Source of the DNA: Microbulbifer aggregans
Lineage (GTDB): Bacteria > Pseudomonadota > Gammaproteobacteria > Pseudomonadales > Cellvibrionaceae
Assembly: GCF_001750105.1 (NCBI RefSeq)
Contig: NZ_CP014143.1
Span: forward strand, 1,727,001 to 1,791,000
Reading direction: 5' to 3'
Length of the DNA stretch: 64,000 bases
Below the pieces are notes generated by a model, which saw nothing but the letters and a program-made list of their open reading frames with translations, made no database searches and was not told the origin of the DNA. Within the stretch, counting starts at the first letter, position 1. Every line of letters begins with the position of its first letter. Shown here piece by piece: positions 23,673-34,239 of this stretch. The translations under genes were made by a program, and so were the position numbers.

Positions 23673-26234
23673 TCAGCGGCTAGCTGCCATTTCTGCTGAG
23701 GTGGAAGCCAACTCCTTGCAAGAGACGAGGCTTGCGGCCAAACGGGGCGAGAGCAGGGTACATGTCACTGCGCCCACCTCCTGCTGACGCTCGTAGGCCT
23801 CCAGCAGCGCGGCGTAGGTTCGGAAGCGCTGGGAAATCTTGCGCACGTAGTCGTAGGGCTCGCGACCACGGGCATAGCCGTAGCGGGCCTTGGAATAGTA
23901 CTTTTTCTCGGATAGCAGCAACATGGCTTTTTCCACGTTGCCGAACCAGACCTTGCGTTCCCACCCTTTTTCCTCTGCCAGGTCCTGGGCATCGTAGACG
24001 TGGCCCAGGCCGGCGTTGTAGGAGGCCAGGGTAAACCACATCATGTTTTCCGGACTGATACCCTTGTCCTCGAATTTGCGGTGCAGCCACTCCAGATATT
24101 TCAATCCCGCGCGGACGCTGGTTTCCGGATCAAACAGGTTTTTGTGTTCTCCCACCTGTTTTCCGGTATCCGGCATGACCTGCATCAGGCCGCGCGCACC
24201 GACCCAGGATTTGGCCTTGGGGTTGAAGGTGCTCTCCTGGAACATCTGGGCGACGATCAGGCGCCAGTCGAAATCGTATTGCTCCGCGTATTTCTTTACC
24301 AGCTTGTCATAGGGAGAGATCTCCCCCTTTTCGCTCAGGCTCTTAATTTCGTCCCGGGTGCGCTTGGGTTCGTCAAAATACTTGTGAAATAGTGTGTTCC
24401 GCAGTTTGACGATCTCAGGGTCGTTGAAGAATTCATTGACGGCCTCCAGCAGCTGCGGGTTGCCCTCTCTGACCATCCACGCATAGATGTTTTCTTCTAT
24501 CTTCAGGTCGTAGAGGTTGACGATATCGTCGCGCCAATGGTGTTCCAGTCTTACGGTGACATCATCGGCGATGGTGAGGTCGTATTCGCCATCGGCAACC
24601 CGATCAAGAATCTGCGGGATGGTGAGTTCCTCCGGAACCAGCTCAATATCGACCTTTACATCCCTTAGTTCCGGGTGGCTTTCCAGTAGTTCCATGACAA
24701 TGTCGAACTGGCTACTCGAGCGCAACAGATGAATGGTTCTTCCATTCAAGTCTGAGAGAACCTCGATCTTGTCATCGGGGCGCCCCACAATACCGACCGC
24801 CTCTTTCATGTAAGCAGGGCCGAAATCCATGCCGGCCTCGTCGCGAGCCTTCGTCGCAGACAGAAGGCTGGCGGCGATATCTGCCTTGCCATCGCGCACC
24901 ATGGTAAAGAGCTCTTTGTGTGTGGGCGCGACGATAATTTCCAAGCGCACGTCGAGCTGTTTAGCAAATTTTTTCAGCAGCTCGTATTCGTAGCCCATCA
25001 CCCGGCCTTTCCACATAAAGTAGGTGCCGGGGTGGTTGCGAGTGACCGCGCGCAGCACTCCTCGTTCCTTGATTTTGTCCAGGTCGCCTACGTGGCGATA
25101 GTAGGGGTTGGTCAGTTTGATCGTGCGAATCGCGTCGTTCAGGGCCTTTTCCAGTTGCGGAGAGTTCTTGCGTAAACCGATGGTCAGTGGATCCTCGCGC
25201 TCGAAGACGATGTTCTTCTTGATGTTGTCACGGAACTGACTGACCATATCGAAAATCTGCTCATCGATAATGGTAAAGTCGATATGCCCCAGAGAGACAT
25301 CCAGCGCTAGCTCGGCATAATTCTTTTCTACGACTTTCAGCCTGATTCCCGGATGCTGTTCGGCAAATTCTCTCCCGCGAGTCTCAAAAACCGTGCCTTT
25401 GGTGACGGCGAGCGTCTTGCCCTTGAGGTTGTCGCCCTCTTTTATTTGCTCAAAGTCTTTCTTCGATATCAATGTGTCGTGGGTGGTTCCTATGGGGTTG
25501 GAGAAGTCGATCAATTTGGCTCTCTCTGCAGTGGGGACGAGGTTATTGGCGATAATGTCGCCCTTGCCCTCCACCAGCATCGGGATCAATTGGTCAAAGT
25601 TTTCTGCATAGAGTACGACAGGCTCGAGACCCAGGAGCTCTGCTTTGTGTTTGGCCAGCTCGATTTCGATATCCTGCTGGGTGGCGGCCCGGTGCAGGGA
25701 GTCGGTATTGGCGATATCCACCAGGATACGTAATTTGCCGCGTTTCTTGATCGCGTCCAGATCGCCCTTCTCGATGTAATTGTTATATGCGCCAATGGGA
25801 TACTCTCCAGTCGTGTCTGGTGCCCAAAGCGCTTCAGGTCGCAGATCGTCCTTTTTAGCGGCGCTTCCGGTAAACCTTTCAAGAAAGCCCGGTTCTTCCT
25901 CTTCTGCGTCTGCTTCGTCCTGCTCGCCGCTGTTTGTCGCTACTCGGCTGTCGTCCTGCGCGGCGCTGCGGTCACTAGAATCCTCCCCTGCCTCATCGTC
26001 GGATTTTGTCTCGCCTTGCTCTGCGGTCTCTTTCTCATCGGTTTCTTTATCGCTGGTCGCGGTGTTGGTCGGATTAATCCCTTCTTCGGGGGTTGCCGAT
26101 TGCTGAGTCTCAGGGGGGTGCGAGGGCGCATCGTCGGGTAGGGGGCTGTCGTTTCGCTCGCGATCACAGCCGCCAATGAGGATCAGCAAGCAGAGAAGGA
26201 TTTGGCAGGCGAGTGTGTGCGAGCGCTGCGTCAT
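23673..26234 (-). CDS. MltF-like lytic transglycosylase with two substrate-binding-like domains (copy 1)
   Basis: About 853 residues. The start is placed at MTQRSHT because GGGAG precedes that ATG. A lipobox (LIGGC) is followed by an acidic, disordered linker, then two tandem periplasmic binding protein type 3-like domains (~160-390 and ~395-640; the second opens GVLRAVTRNHPGTYFMWKG) and a C-terminal SLT domain (ESTFNPKAKSWVGARGLMQVMP with the catalytic Glu, then ASYNAGLGHVYDA). E. coli MltF has one such regulatory domain, so the doubling is unusual. Role: cleavage of peptidoglycan glycan strands, probably controlled by a ligand or muropeptide. It is a tandem paralogue of the next gene. Confidence 0.88.
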   Translation of the reverse strand: MTQRSHTLACQILLCLLILIGGCDRERNDSPLPDDAPSHPPETQQSATPEEGINPTNTATSDKETDEKETAEQGETKSDDEAGEDSSDRSAAQDDSRVATNSGEQDEADAEEEEPGFLERFTGSAAKKDDLRPEALWAPDTTGEYPIGAYNNYIEKGDLDAIKKRGKLRILVDIANTDSLHRAATQQDIEIELAKHKAELLGLEPVVLYAENFDQLIPMLVEGKGDIIANNLVPTAERAKLIDFSNPIGTTHDTLISKKDFEQIKEGDNLKGKTLAVTKGTVFETRGREFAEQHPGIRLKVVEKNYAELALDVSLGHIDFTIIDEQIFDMVSQFRDNIKKNIVFEREDPLTIGLRKNSPQLEKALNDAIRTIKLTNPYYRHVGDLDKIKERGVLRAVTRNHPGTYFMWKGRVMGYEYELLKKFAKQLDVRLEIIVAPTHKELFTMVRDGKADIAASLLSATKARDEAGMDFGPAYMKEAVGIVGRPDDKIEVLSDLNGRTIHLLRSSSQFDIVMELLESHPELRDVKVDIELVPEELTIPQILDRVADGEYDLTIADDVTVRLEHHWRDDIVNLYDLKIEENIYAWMVREGNPQLLEAVNEFFNDPEIVKLRNTLFHKYFDEPKRTRDEIKSLSEKGEISPYDKLVKKYAEQYDFDWRLIVAQMFQESTFNPKAKSWVGARGLMQVMPDTGKQVGEHKNLFDPETSVRAGLKYLEWLHRKFEDKGISPENMMWFTLASYNAGLGHVYDAQDLAEEKGWERKVWFGNVEKAMLLLSEKKYYSKARYGYARGREPYDYVRKISQRFRTYAALLEAYERQQEVGAVTCTLLSPRLAASLVSCKELASTSAEMAASR

Positions 26235-26287
26235 GTGTTCTCCCGGTACCACTGGGATGGACGAATAACTTCAAGTCTAGACATTGA

Positions 26288-28531
26288 TCAGCCAGAACAG
26301 GTCTGCACACCCTGCCAGGCGGCAGTCACGGGGAACGACATCCCCTCTGTTGATGTACGCGCCTGCTTTCTCTGGAAGACGTCAAGCAGGCCGGCGAAGT
26401 GACGGAAGCGGGCGTCAATCTTACGCACATAATCCACCGGCTCCTGCCCACGGGCATAGCCGTAGCGGGCATGCTGATAAAACTCGGGTTCGGCGAGCAG
26501 CAGCATGGCGCGCTCCACATTGTCGAACCAGATCCTGCGGTCCCAGCCTTTCTTCTCTGCCAGCTCCTGGGCATCGTAGACATGGCCGAGACCGGCGTTG
26601 TAGGAGGCGAGGGTAAACCAGAGCTGGTTCTCGGGCGTGATGCCCTTGTCGTCGAACTTGTCGTGCAGCCAGCGCATATATTTGATACCGGCGCGAATGC
26701 TGCTTTCCGGGTCGAACAGGTTCGTTTCTCCCACCTGCTTGCCGGTATTGGGCATGACCTGCATCAGTCCCCTGGCACCAACCCAGGACTTGGCTTTGGG
26801 ATTGAAATTACTCTCCTGGTACATCTGGGCGACAATAAGGCGCCAGTCGAAGCCAAACTCTTCCGCGTAGCGGCGCACGATGTCGTCAAACGGGGAGATC
26901 TCGCCCTTGCGATTCAGCTCCTCGATTTCCGGGCGGGTGCGCTTGGGGGAATTGAAGTAGCGCTCGTAAAGATCTGGCAGTTTGTCGTCGGTGTGGGGCT
27001 CGGCAAAAAAGTCGTTGATGGCTGCCAATAGCTGTGGGTTCGACTTGCGCACCATCCAGGCGTAACGGTTCTTCTCTCTGGGTAGCGGGAGGGCGAATTG
27101 AATCCCCTCCTGCCAGGCCTGTTCCAGCCGCACAGAAATTTCGTCGGCGATGGCGAGGTCGCACTCCTGCGCCACCACCTTGTCGAGCACCTGCTGGATA
27201 TCCAGGGTGCCGGAGACCTCCTCCAGTTTCACCTGCGGCACCTGTTGCCTGAGTTCCTGCGCGGCCTCGTACTGACTGCTGCCGGGGCGCACGCAGACTG
27301 TGCGGCCGGCGAGATCCTGCAGGCTGGCAGGCTGCTCATCCGGTCGCGACGCGATACCGGGCACGCTTTCCAGGTAGGGTGTGGAGAAGGCCATATCGGC
27401 GGCCTTTCGGGTCTTGGTAATGGCCAGCAGGCTGGCGGAGATATCTGCATCGCCGTCGCGCAGTATGCGGACAAAGTCGTCCTGGTTGTCCGCCACGATA
27501 ATATCCAGCCGCACACCGAGGCTGTTGGCAAAGTTCTCCAACAGGTTGAATTCAAAACCGAGGATCTGGCCACGCCACATAAAATAGGTGCCCGGGTGGT
27601 TGCGGGTGACTGCGCGCAGCACGCCCCGCTCCCGAATAGTATCCAGGTCACCGATAGAGCGGCGCCCGGGCCGGGTCAGGCGTAGCTGTCGCACCTGCTT
27701 GTTGATGGCGCCCAACAGCTCCGGTGAGTTCTTGCGTATAGCCCAGGCGAGCTGCTGCTCTTCGGGAAATTCAACGTTGGCCTTGAGGTCATCGCGAAAC
27801 TGCTGGACGAGTTCCAGGGCCAGCTGATCGACAATGGTGAAGTCTGCCTCGCCATCGGCAACTTCCACCAGCAGGTCGATGTAATTGGTATCGCGGACCT
27901 CGACCCTGAGGCCGGGGTGGGCACCGGCAAATTTCTGCGCAGCCGCTTCGAAAGCGGTACCGCGGGTAACCACTAAGGTTTTGCCGTCCAGTGCCTGCCC
28001 ATCGCGCACCGCTGCAGTCCCTGCCGCTGATACGAGCACTATCCGGGTCTCGGCGGTCGGTTCCGAGAAGTCCACCAGCTGGCGCCGGTCCTCGGTGATG
28101 AGCAGGTTGTTGGCGATCAGGTCGCCCTCGCCGGCGTTCAGCCGTTTGATCAATTCATCGAATGTCTCGACCTGCAGAATGACCAGCTCAAGACCCAGCT
28201 GGCGCGCCATGGCCCGGGCCTGTTCGATCTCCACATCCTGCTGGGTGGCTTCGCGGGGTAGGGCAGCGGTGCGGCTGGGGTCCACCAGCAGGCGCAGTTT
28301 GCCGCGCTTCTCGATGGCAGGCAGGTCTCCAGTCTCGGTGTAATTATCGTAGAGCTCGAACGGCGTGACCTCGCGTCCGCCCACGGTTCCGATCGTCGGC
28401 CCGGCGGGTGCGGAATCGTTCGCCACAGGGGCAGTGGCAGTATCCTGCTGGGGCGATCGGTCGCAGCCGGCCTGTGCCAGCAGCAGCGCAGTCAGCGCGG
28501 CCAGGAAATACAGAGAGAATCGAGTGCGCAT
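26288..28531 (-). CDS. MltF-like lytic transglycosylase with two substrate-binding-like domains (copy 2)
   Basis: About 747 residues, starting at MRTRFSLYF (a GTG lies directly before it). The signal sequence ends LAQAGC. It has the same plan as copy 1: two binding-protein-like domains (RGKLRLLVDPSRT; GVLRAVTRNHPGTYFMWRG) and an SLT domain (ESNFNPKAKSWVGARGLMQVMP). The linker is shorter and less acidic than in copy 1. Identical blocks in the catalytic domain and divergence in the first binding domain suggest duplication followed by a change of ligand. The two genes are separated by 53 bases and could be cotranscribed. Lipoprotein, acting on peptidoglycan from the outer membrane. Confidence 0.88.
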   Translation of the reverse strand: MRTRFSLYFLAALTALLLAQAGCDRSPQQDTATAPVANDSAPAGPTIGTVGGREVTPFELYDNYTETGDLPAIEKRGKLRLLVDPSRTAALPREATQQDVEIEQARAMARQLGLELVILQVETFDELIKRLNAGEGDLIANNLLITEDRRQLVDFSEPTAETRIVLVSAAGTAAVRDGQALDGKTLVVTRGTAFEAAAQKFAGAHPGLRVEVRDTNYIDLLVEVADGEADFTIVDQLALELVQQFRDDLKANVEFPEEQQLAWAIRKNSPELLGAINKQVRQLRLTRPGRRSIGDLDTIRERGVLRAVTRNHPGTYFMWRGQILGFEFNLLENFANSLGVRLDIIVADNQDDFVRILRDGDADISASLLAITKTRKAADMAFSTPYLESVPGIASRPDEQPASLQDLAGRTVCVRPGSSQYEAAQELRQQVPQVKLEEVSGTLDIQQVLDKVVAQECDLAIADEISVRLEQAWQEGIQFALPLPREKNRYAWMVRKSNPQLLAAINDFFAEPHTDDKLPDLYERYFNSPKRTRPEIEELNRKGEISPFDDIVRRYAEEFGFDWRLIVAQMYQESNFNPKAKSWVGARGLMQVMPNTGKQVGETNLFDPESSIRAGIKYMRWLHDKFDDKGITPENQLWFTLASYNAGLGHVYDAQELAEKKGWDRRIWFDNVERAMLLLAEPEFYQHARYGYARGQEPVDYVRKIDARFRHFAGLLDVFQRKQARTSTEGMSFPVTAAWQGVQTCSG

Positions 28532-28606
28532 CACGGCTTCAGGGGTTTGCAGCCTGCATTACCTTCAGCCTAGCTCGTCATCCTGAGGGAGGAGAGGGTG
28601 GAACAA

Positions 28607-28628
28607 GCTGCCCGTAAAGGCGGGCAGC
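28607..28628 (-). terminator. Probable terminator after the TetR gene
   Basis: GCTGCCCG (28607-28614), loop TAAAGG, CGGGCAGC (28621-28628) is a perfect 8-bp stem below the TetR stop. Only TTGTT follows on the minus strand, so the call is moderate. Confidence 0.5.
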
Positions 28629-28672
28629 GGAGGAATTCGTTCCGGTGTCGCTGTTGCGGGGCCTGTCGACTG

Positions 28673-29380
28673 TCAGTCGAGAGTGGCCGTCTGTGGCGCG
28701 CCGACAGTGGCCGGAATCAGGCCGCGGATCATCATGGTGACAGTGCGTTCCAGCAGGGGGGAGTCGATCGCCACTGCGCCACACAGTATCTGGTACTCGA
28801 GGTGGAGTATGGTGCCGTGGGTGATCTGTGCCGCGGCCTGGGAATCTGCCAGACCGAGCATTTCGAAGAACTCGCGGATCATGGCTTCAGCCGCCTGGTT
28901 CGCCATACGAATGGCGCGGGTCAGCTGGTCGTTGCGCAATGCCTCATTGCGGAAGGCCAGTTCGACCAGGCGGAAATCGCGGTTGCCGGCCTGGGAGCGC
29001 ACGTGGGAGAGGATGAACCGGGTCAGCTGCTGGGTCAGCAGTTTGCGCCCCGCATCGGAGCTGCGTTCCTCCTCGGTCAGGCCGCGGGCCGCGGCGAAGC
29101 TGTCTTCCCGCAGCTGCCGTGTGTGTTCCAGGCCCTGCTCCACGAAGTAGGTAAAGGCGTCGCTGATCAGGTCGTTCAGGTCTTTGAAGTAGTAAGTCGT
29201 GGCGGCCAGGGGCACCGATGCCTCGCGGGCCACGGCGCGGTGACGGATGCCACGAATGCCTTCCTTGACGATCAGGCGCAGGGTGGCCTCGAGGATGGCC
29301 TTGCGTCGTTGGCGACTGTCGGCGCGCTGGGCGGGGCGGCCCTGGTAGACGAGTTCTGGCATTCCAGTCTCGATGGTCAT
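28673..29380 (-). CDS. TetR-family transcriptional regulator
   Basis: About 235 residues, starting at the ATG of MTIETGMPEL, which has AGGGA upstream. The N-terminal helix-turn-helix is clear (RRKAILEATLRLIVKEG, IRHRAVAREASVPLAATTYYFKDLNDLI); the rest is the ligand-binding helical bundle. Such proteins usually repress neighbouring export or lipid-metabolism genes until a small ligand binds. The target here is not evident: the nearest genes are the Rnf operon upstream on the same strand and the transglycosylases downstream. It may regulate a distant gene or itself. Confidence 0.9.
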   Translation of the reverse strand: MTIETGMPELVYQGRPAQRADSRQRRKAILEATLRLIVKEGIRGIRHRAVAREASVPLAATTYYFKDLNDLISDAFTYFVEQGLEHTRQLREDSFAAARGLTEEERSSDAGRKLLTQQLTRFILSHVRSQAGNRDFRLVELAFRNEALRNDQLTRAIRMANQAAEAMIREFFEMLGLADSQAAAQITHGTILHLEYQILCGAVAIDSPLLERTVTMMIRGLIPATVGAPQTATLD

Positions 29381-29582
29381 GACGTGATCCCTGTTTTTAT
29401 TGTTGATTGAGGGGCCCGATCGGGCGGAACCGGCGCCGAAGCATTTGGCACGCCAGTGCCGCAAAAGGGGGGATTTATTCTAGCGGATTGGGGCCGAATG
29501 GCTAGGCAGAACGGGGGAGAAACACGCCAAATCGATTACGCGCCATTACAGCAGCGGCGGCTGAAATTGCGCGATCGAGCGA

Positions 29583-29601
29583 GGGAGCGGCGCTTGCTCC
29601 C
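29583..29601 (-). terminator. Weak hairpin after rnfE
   Basis: GGGAGC (29583-29588)/GCTCCC (29596-29601) lies three bases beyond the rnfE stop on the transcribed strand. No U-tract follows. Confidence 0.35.
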
Positions 29602-29604
29602 CCC

Positions 29605-30318
29605 TCAGGTGATCTTACCTGTGGTGCGCACCCGCTTGGCGCCCGGCACGATCCTCACCTGCTGGCTACGTCGCCGCTCGATGCCGGCATCGATGGCGTT
29701 CTTGGCTGCGATCAGCATGCCGGTAACCAGGAAGGCCCCCGGGGGCAGCACCGCGACCAGAAAGCCCGGGTAATCGGCGCCGAGTACATTGATACCCCAG
29801 TCGGCGGCCATGGGACCCAGCAGCAGATCCATATCGGCGAACAGAGTGCCCTGGCCGAGCACTTCACGCACGGCACCGATGGTGATCAACACCGCAGTAA
29901 AGCCGAGCCCCATGGTCAGGCCATCCACCGCCGACGGCAGCACCGGGTTCTTGCTGGCAAAGGCATCCGCGCGACCGAGGATCGCGCAGTTGGTAACGAT
30001 CAGCGGAATAAAGATGCCCAAGACCAGATATAGCTCGTAGGTGAAGGCCTTCATCAGCAGCTCCGTGCAGGTCACAAAGGTGGCGATGATCATCACCGAG
30101 GCCGGCAGCCGCACCGTGTCCGGCATCTGGTGGCGCACCAGTGAAACCGCCAGATTGGAGCAGGTGAGGACGGCGATGGTGGCGAGGCCGAGGCCGATGG
30201 CGTTGACCACGGTGCCGGTTACCGCCAGAAGAGGACACAGCCCTAGAAGCTGTACCAGGGCGGGGTTGTTGTTCCACAGACCGTTGCGGCTGATCTCGCC
30301 ATAGCTGGGGGTGGCCAT
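29605..30318 (-). CDS. rnfE: Ion-translocating oxidoreductase subunit RnfE
   Basis: 237 residues, six membrane helices. The paired family motifs GLCPLLAV and [12 protein letters not shown] are present; their cysteines are those proposed in Rnf/Nqr structures to hold a shared [2Fe-2S] cluster with RnfA. Rnf couples ferredoxin:NAD+ electron transfer to Na+ or H+ pumping, or runs in reverse to supply reduced ferredoxin. It is the last gene of the operon; its start overlaps the rnfG stop (TAATG). E. coli has nth after rsxE, but here a TetR gene follows. Confidence 0.95.
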   Translation of the reverse strand: MATPSYGEISRNGLWNNNPALVQLLGLCPLLAVTGTVVNAIGLGLATIAVLTCSNLAVSLVRHQMPDTVRLPASVMIIATFVTCTELLMKAFTYELYLVLGIFIPLIVTNCAILGRADAFASKNPVLPSAVDGLTMGLGFTAVLITIGAVREVLGQGTLFADMDLLLGPMAADWGINVLGADYPGFLVAVLPPGAFLVTGMLIAAKNAIDAGIERRRSQQVRIVPGAKRVRTTGKIT

Positions 30319-31010
30319 TACTGCTGCTCCTGTGTCTGCGTGTCGGTGTCCGGCTGTTCCACTTCCACCGCACGCTTGGATACGGGGGCCGAGAACAGCG
30401 GCTGCTGGTGAGAAACGACAAACTCCAGCACGGTTTTTACCTGGTTGACGATGGCCCGCGGCGTAATGGTCGCACCTGAGAACTGGTCAAAAGTGCCGCC
30501 GTCTTTCTGCACTTTCCACTGCGCCGGCTGTGGATCCTGCAGGGACTTGCCGTTGAATGTGGTAATCCAGTCGCTCTTCTTGATCTCGATCTTATCGCCG
30601 AGGCCCGGCGTTTCACTGTGCTCGGTTACGCGCACGCCGGCGATAGTGCCGTCCCGGTTGACACCAACCAGCAGGGAGATCGGCCCGCCGTAACCGTCAT
30701 TGGTCACGCTGGGGATGATCACCGCGGTAATGGTGCCGTCCTCCTCGCGGGCCAGGTTGATATCTCCCCCGCTTTTGAGGCCCAGCTGATTCCAGTAACT
30801 TCTGGGAATGGGGTAGGTGTCCACCAGCAGGTCATTGCTGTGGCGTTCGAGAGGAATGATTTCCAGCAGGGCGCGGGCCTGTGCCTTGCGGATGGCCCGC
30901 TCAATGGGCTCTTTGGTGGTGATCTGGGTCACCGCCAGGGTGCCAGCGGTGACCAGTGCAAACAACGTCAGAACCACGGCGTTGGTGGTGATGGAGCGCT
31001 TCAGCATCAC
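30318..31010 (-). CDS. rnfG: Ion-translocating oxidoreductase subunit RnfG
   Basis: 230 residues with one N-terminal membrane helix and a periplasmic FMN-binding domain. The motif [11 protein letters not shown] holds the threonine that ApbE flavinylates in this family. The C-terminus is short and acidic/Gln-rich ([10 protein letters not shown]). No ApbE gene lies in this window, so the flavin transferase must be elsewhere. The start overlaps the rnfD stop by four bases. Confidence 0.95.
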   Translation of the reverse strand: MMLKRSITTNAVVLTLFALVTAGTLAVTQITTKEPIERAIRKAQARALLEIIPLERHSNDLLVDTYPIPRSYWNQLGLKSGGDINLAREEDGTITAVIIPSVTNDGYGGPISLLVGVNRDGTIAGVRVTEHSETPGLGDKIEIKKSDWITTFNGKSLQDPQPAQWKVQKDGGTFDQFSGATITPRAIVNQVKTVLEFVVSHQQPLFSAPVSKRAVEVEQPDTDTQTQEQQ

Positions 31011-32059
31011 TGCTCCTCCACGTCGGTGGCCTTGCGCGGCGCCTTGTGCCCGTAGGTGCGCGGCAGGGTGTAATTGTCGATCGTGGGCGCGGCGAAGTTC
31101 ATCAGCAACACGGCAAAGGCGACTGCGTCCGGGTAACTGCCCCAGGCGCGGATCACGTAGGTGATCAGGCCCACGCCGATACCGAAGATCAAGCGCCCCT
31201 TGTTGCTGGTTGCGCCACTGACCGGGTCGGTGATGATAAAGAAGGCCCCGAGCATGGTGGCGCCCGAGAAAAGGTGCAGGATTGGTGAGCCCTCACTCAG
31301 GCTACTGCCGCTGTCGTAAAACATCAGCGACAGCAGGACCAGGGTTGCCAGCATCCCGACCGGTGCGTGCCAGGTAATAAAGCCGCGGTATAGCAGGTAG
31401 AGGCCACCGGCCAGGAAGCCGGCGTTCACCGCTTCCCAGCCAAAGCCGGCGAGATTGCCGCGGGCGAGCATGGGCTCTGCTTCATAGAGTTGCGACAGCA
31501 GTACCGACTGGTTCAGGCGCACGATCTCCAAGGGCGTGGCACGGGTGAAGCCATCGATACTGTAATTGCCGAACACCAGCGAAAAAGCTTCGGAAATGCT
31601 CGGGGAGCCCATGATCAACTCTCCGGGCCCGACCCAGCGGGTCATTTCCACCGGGAAGCTGATCAGCAGCACCACGTAACCCACCATGGCGGGGTTGAAG
31701 GGGTTGTAGCCGATGCCACCGTAAAGCTGCTTCGAAAGAATGATCGCCGCGGCGCTGCCCACTACCGGCAACCACCAGGCACAGTATGGGGGCAGGGCAA
31801 TACCGAGCAGCAGGGCGGTGATAAAAGCGCTGTAGTCTTTCAGGTAGAAAGCCACCGGGCGCCCCCGTAATTTCATTACCCCCGCTTCGCACAGCAGGGC
31901 GGTAATGGTGCAGAGTGCGATATTGATCAGTACGCCGATACCGAAATACACCACCAGGGCGAGTACGCCGGGAATGGCGGCTGCCGCCACCTGCAGCATC
32001 ACCTGAGCGGTTCGGTCACCGGAGCGGGCGTGTGGGGAGGACATGCGCATCAGGCTCAT
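31007..32059 (-). CDS. rnfD: Ion-translocating oxidoreductase subunit RnfD
   Basis: 350 residues, about ten membrane helices. DGFTRATPLE probably contains the FMN-linked threonine of the NqrB/RnfD family. LFSGATMLGAFFIITDPVSG and GVGLITYVIRAWGSYPD are typical of RnfD. It forms the membrane core of the pump with RnfA and RnfE. Its ATG overlaps the rnfC stop (TGATG), so translation is coupled. Confidence 0.95.
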   Translation of the reverse strand: MSLMRMSSPHARSGDRTAQVMLQVAAAAIPGVLALVVYFGIGVLINIALCTITALLCEAGVMKLRGRPVAFYLKDYSAFITALLLGIALPPYCAWWLPVVGSAAAIILSKQLYGGIGYNPFNPAMVGYVVLLISFPVEMTRWVGPGELIMGSPSISEAFSLVFGNYSIDGFTRATPLEIVRLNQSVLLSQLYEAEPMLARGNLAGFGWEAVNAGFLAGGLYLLYRGFITWHAPVGMLATLVLLSLMFYDSGSSLSEGSPILHLFSGATMLGAFFIITDPVSGATSNKGRLIFGIGVGLITYVIRAWGSYPDAVAFAVLLMNFAAPTIDNYTLPRTYGHKAPRKATDVEEQ

Positions 32060-34239
32060 CAGTCTGCCCCACCGCCGTTGTTCTGCTCGCGCATCTTTTG
32101 TTCCAGCTTGTTCTGCATTTTTTCCAGCGCGGTGGCGAACGCATCCACATTCGGATCATTCTCGTCGCGCGCTTTCTGCAACCGCGCCTCGGACTTGGCG
32201 ACCCGAGCCTTCAGCGCTTCAATCTCGGCCGCGAGCTTATCGGCGTCACTCATGGTGGCGCGGGCTGCCGCTGCAGCCTTGGCCCGCTCGATGGCCTGTT
32301 GCGCCTTATCCTTTGAGTCTCCCGGCACCGGTGCCGCGGTGCCGCTCTGTACGTCGGCGGCGTCATCGACTGCCGAGGGCGGTGAGCCACTGATGTTAGC
32401 GGCACTCTCGGCCTTGGCCAGTTTCTGGCGGGCTTCCTCGGCCTTGATCTGCGCGGCTTTGAGCTGAGCGGCCAGTTGGTCGCGCTGCTCTGCGGGGGCT
32501 TCCTGGAGCTTTTTCTCCATTCGCTCGACGCGGTGCTCGGCACTGGTCAGGGAACGCTGGGCCCGGGCCAGTTGTTGCTCCGGTGTGGCCTGTTTGGCCT
32601 TGACCCGCGCCAGCGCGGCGGCAACCACATCGGCTTCCTGCTTGGCGGCTTTGGCTTCCGGGCTCTCCGCATTCTGTTCCCGCTGCTTGCGGGCCTGCTC
32701 GGCGGCTTCGCGGCGGGCCTTGCGCTTTTCTTCCTTTTCTTTCTCTGCTTTTTCGAGGCGTAGCTTGCGGAACTCGAAGCGCTCGCGCGCGCGATCCGAC
32801 TTTTCCTTTTCCTCTTCCGCGATGCGGATATCGCCCTTGGCGGCCCGGTAGTACTGCACCAGCGGGATGCTGCTGGGGCAGACATAAGAGCAGGCGCCGC
32901 ACTCGATGCAGTCGAACAGGTTGTAGGCCTGCAGCTTTTCCCGGTCCTCGGCGCGTGCATACCAGTACAGCTGCTGTGGTAGCAGGGAAGCCGGGCAGAC
33001 CTCCGCACAAAAACCACAGCGAATACAGGGTTGCGCCGGCGGTGGTGGCGGCAGCTCCTCGCGGGTGGGCACCAGGATACAGGTAGTGGTCTTGATCACC
33101 GGTGCGCGGTCATCCTCAAGGGTGAAGCCCATCATCGGGCCGCCGTGGATGATTTTCTGCATCAGCCCGCGATGCGCGCCGTGATGTTTCAGGATATGGC
33201 GGATGGGGGTGCCGATGGGCACGTCGATGTTGCGCTGGCGTTCGAGTGCCTCGCCCACCACCGTGGTCACGCGGCTGATCAGCGGCTCACCGTAGCGCAC
33301 GGCGCGGTACACGGCGCGGGCGGTGCCGGTGTTATGGCAGATGATGCCGACGTTGGCGGGTAGCCCTTTATTCGGCACTTCGCGGCCGGTCAGGATCTGG
33401 ATCAGCTGCTTTTCCCCACCGGAGGGATACTTGGTCGGATAGACGACGATATCGAAGCGGGTGCCTTCGGCGGCCTTGCGCATGGCCTCGATGGCTTCGG
33501 GCTTGTTGTCCTCAATGCCGATCAATACGCGCTCCGGCTCGTCGAGGATGTAGGCCAGGATTTCCACACCGGCAATAATCTCTGCGGCGCGCTCGCGCAT
33601 CGTCATATCGTCGGCGGTGATGTAAGGCTCGCACTCGGTGCCGTTGATGATCAGCGTGTCGATCTCGGTGCCACCGTGGGGATCCAGCTTCACCGCGGCG
33701 GGGAAGCCGGCGCCGCCGAGGCCGGCAATGCCGCAGTCACGGATCTTTTCCAGCAGGTCCACCGGCGCCAGCTTGCGGAAGTCTTCACATGGATGCAGCT
33801 CGCACCACTCTTCTTTTCCATCAGTGCGGATAACGATGCCATCCACGGGCATACCGGAAGGGTGGGGAACCGGTACTGGTTCCAGTGCGACCACGGTGCC
33901 CGAACTGGGGGCGTGCACCGCGCAGCTGATCAGGCCATCGGCTTCACCAATCTTCTGGCCCTTCAGGACCCGGTCCCCAAGCTTGACCAGCGGTAGTGCG
34001 GTAGTGCCGACGTGCTGCACCAGTGGCACAGACAGATCGTCGGCCAGGGGGATGGTACCGATGGGCTCACCGGTGGACTGGTGCTTGTTTTCCGGCGGGT
34101 GGATGCCGCCGGGGAAATCGTTCGGTTTCAGCGCGCGCTGGTGTTCGCTGGCGATCAGCTGTGCCTCGCGGGCAGCGCGTCGCTCCTCTGCACTATGGCG
34201 GAGCTCTTGCCGCGAATTGGATTCCTGCTCAGGGCTCAA
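32059..34239 (-). CDS. rnfC: Ion-translocating oxidoreductase subunit RnfC with long coiled-coil tail
   Basis: 726 residues. The NADH/FMN-type domain (~130-340, with [13 protein letters not shown] and the NQO1-like glycine-rich loop) is followed by two [4Fe-4S] sites ([12 protein letters not shown] and [12 protein letters not shown], ~400-450) and a ~270-residue Lys/Ala/Glu-rich coiled coil to the end. Soluble, bound to the membrane partners. Tail length varies widely in this family; alanine/lysine-rich tails of this size occur in gammaproteobacteria. The start overlaps rnfB by four bases. Confidence 0.95.
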   Translation of the reverse strand: MSPEQESNSRQELRHSAEERRAAREAQLIASEHQRALKPNDFPGGIHPPENKHQSTGEPIGTIPLADDLSVPLVQHVGTTALPLVKLGDRVLKGQKIGEADGLISCAVHAPSSGTVVALEPVPVPHPSGMPVDGIVIRTDGKEEWCELHPCEDFRKLAPVDLLEKIRDCGIAGLGGAGFPAAVKLDPHGGTEIDTLIINGTECEPYITADDMTMRERAAEIIAGVEILAYILDEPERVLIGIEDNKPEAIEAMRKAAEGTRFDIVVYPTKYPSGGEKQLIQILTGREVPNKGLPANVGIICHNTGTARAVYRAVRYGEPLISRVTTVVGEALERQRNIDVPIGTPIRHILKHHGAHRGLMQKIIHGGPMMGFTLEDDRAPVIKTTTCILVPTREELPPPPPAQPCIRCGFCAEVCPASLLPQQLYWYARAEDREKLQAYNLFDCIECGACSYVCPSSIPLVQYYRAAKGDIRIAEEEKEKSDRARERFEFRKLRLEKAEKEKEEKRKARREAAEQARKQREQNAESPEAKAAKQEADVVAAALARVKAKQATPEQQLARAQRSLTSAEHRVERMEKKLQEAPAEQRDQLAAQLKAAQIKAEEARQKLAKAESAANISGSPPSAVDDAADVQSGTAAPVPGDSKDKAQQAIERAKAAAAARATMSDADKLAAEIEALKARVAKSEARLQKARDENDPNVDAFATALEKMQNKLEQKMREQNNGGGAD

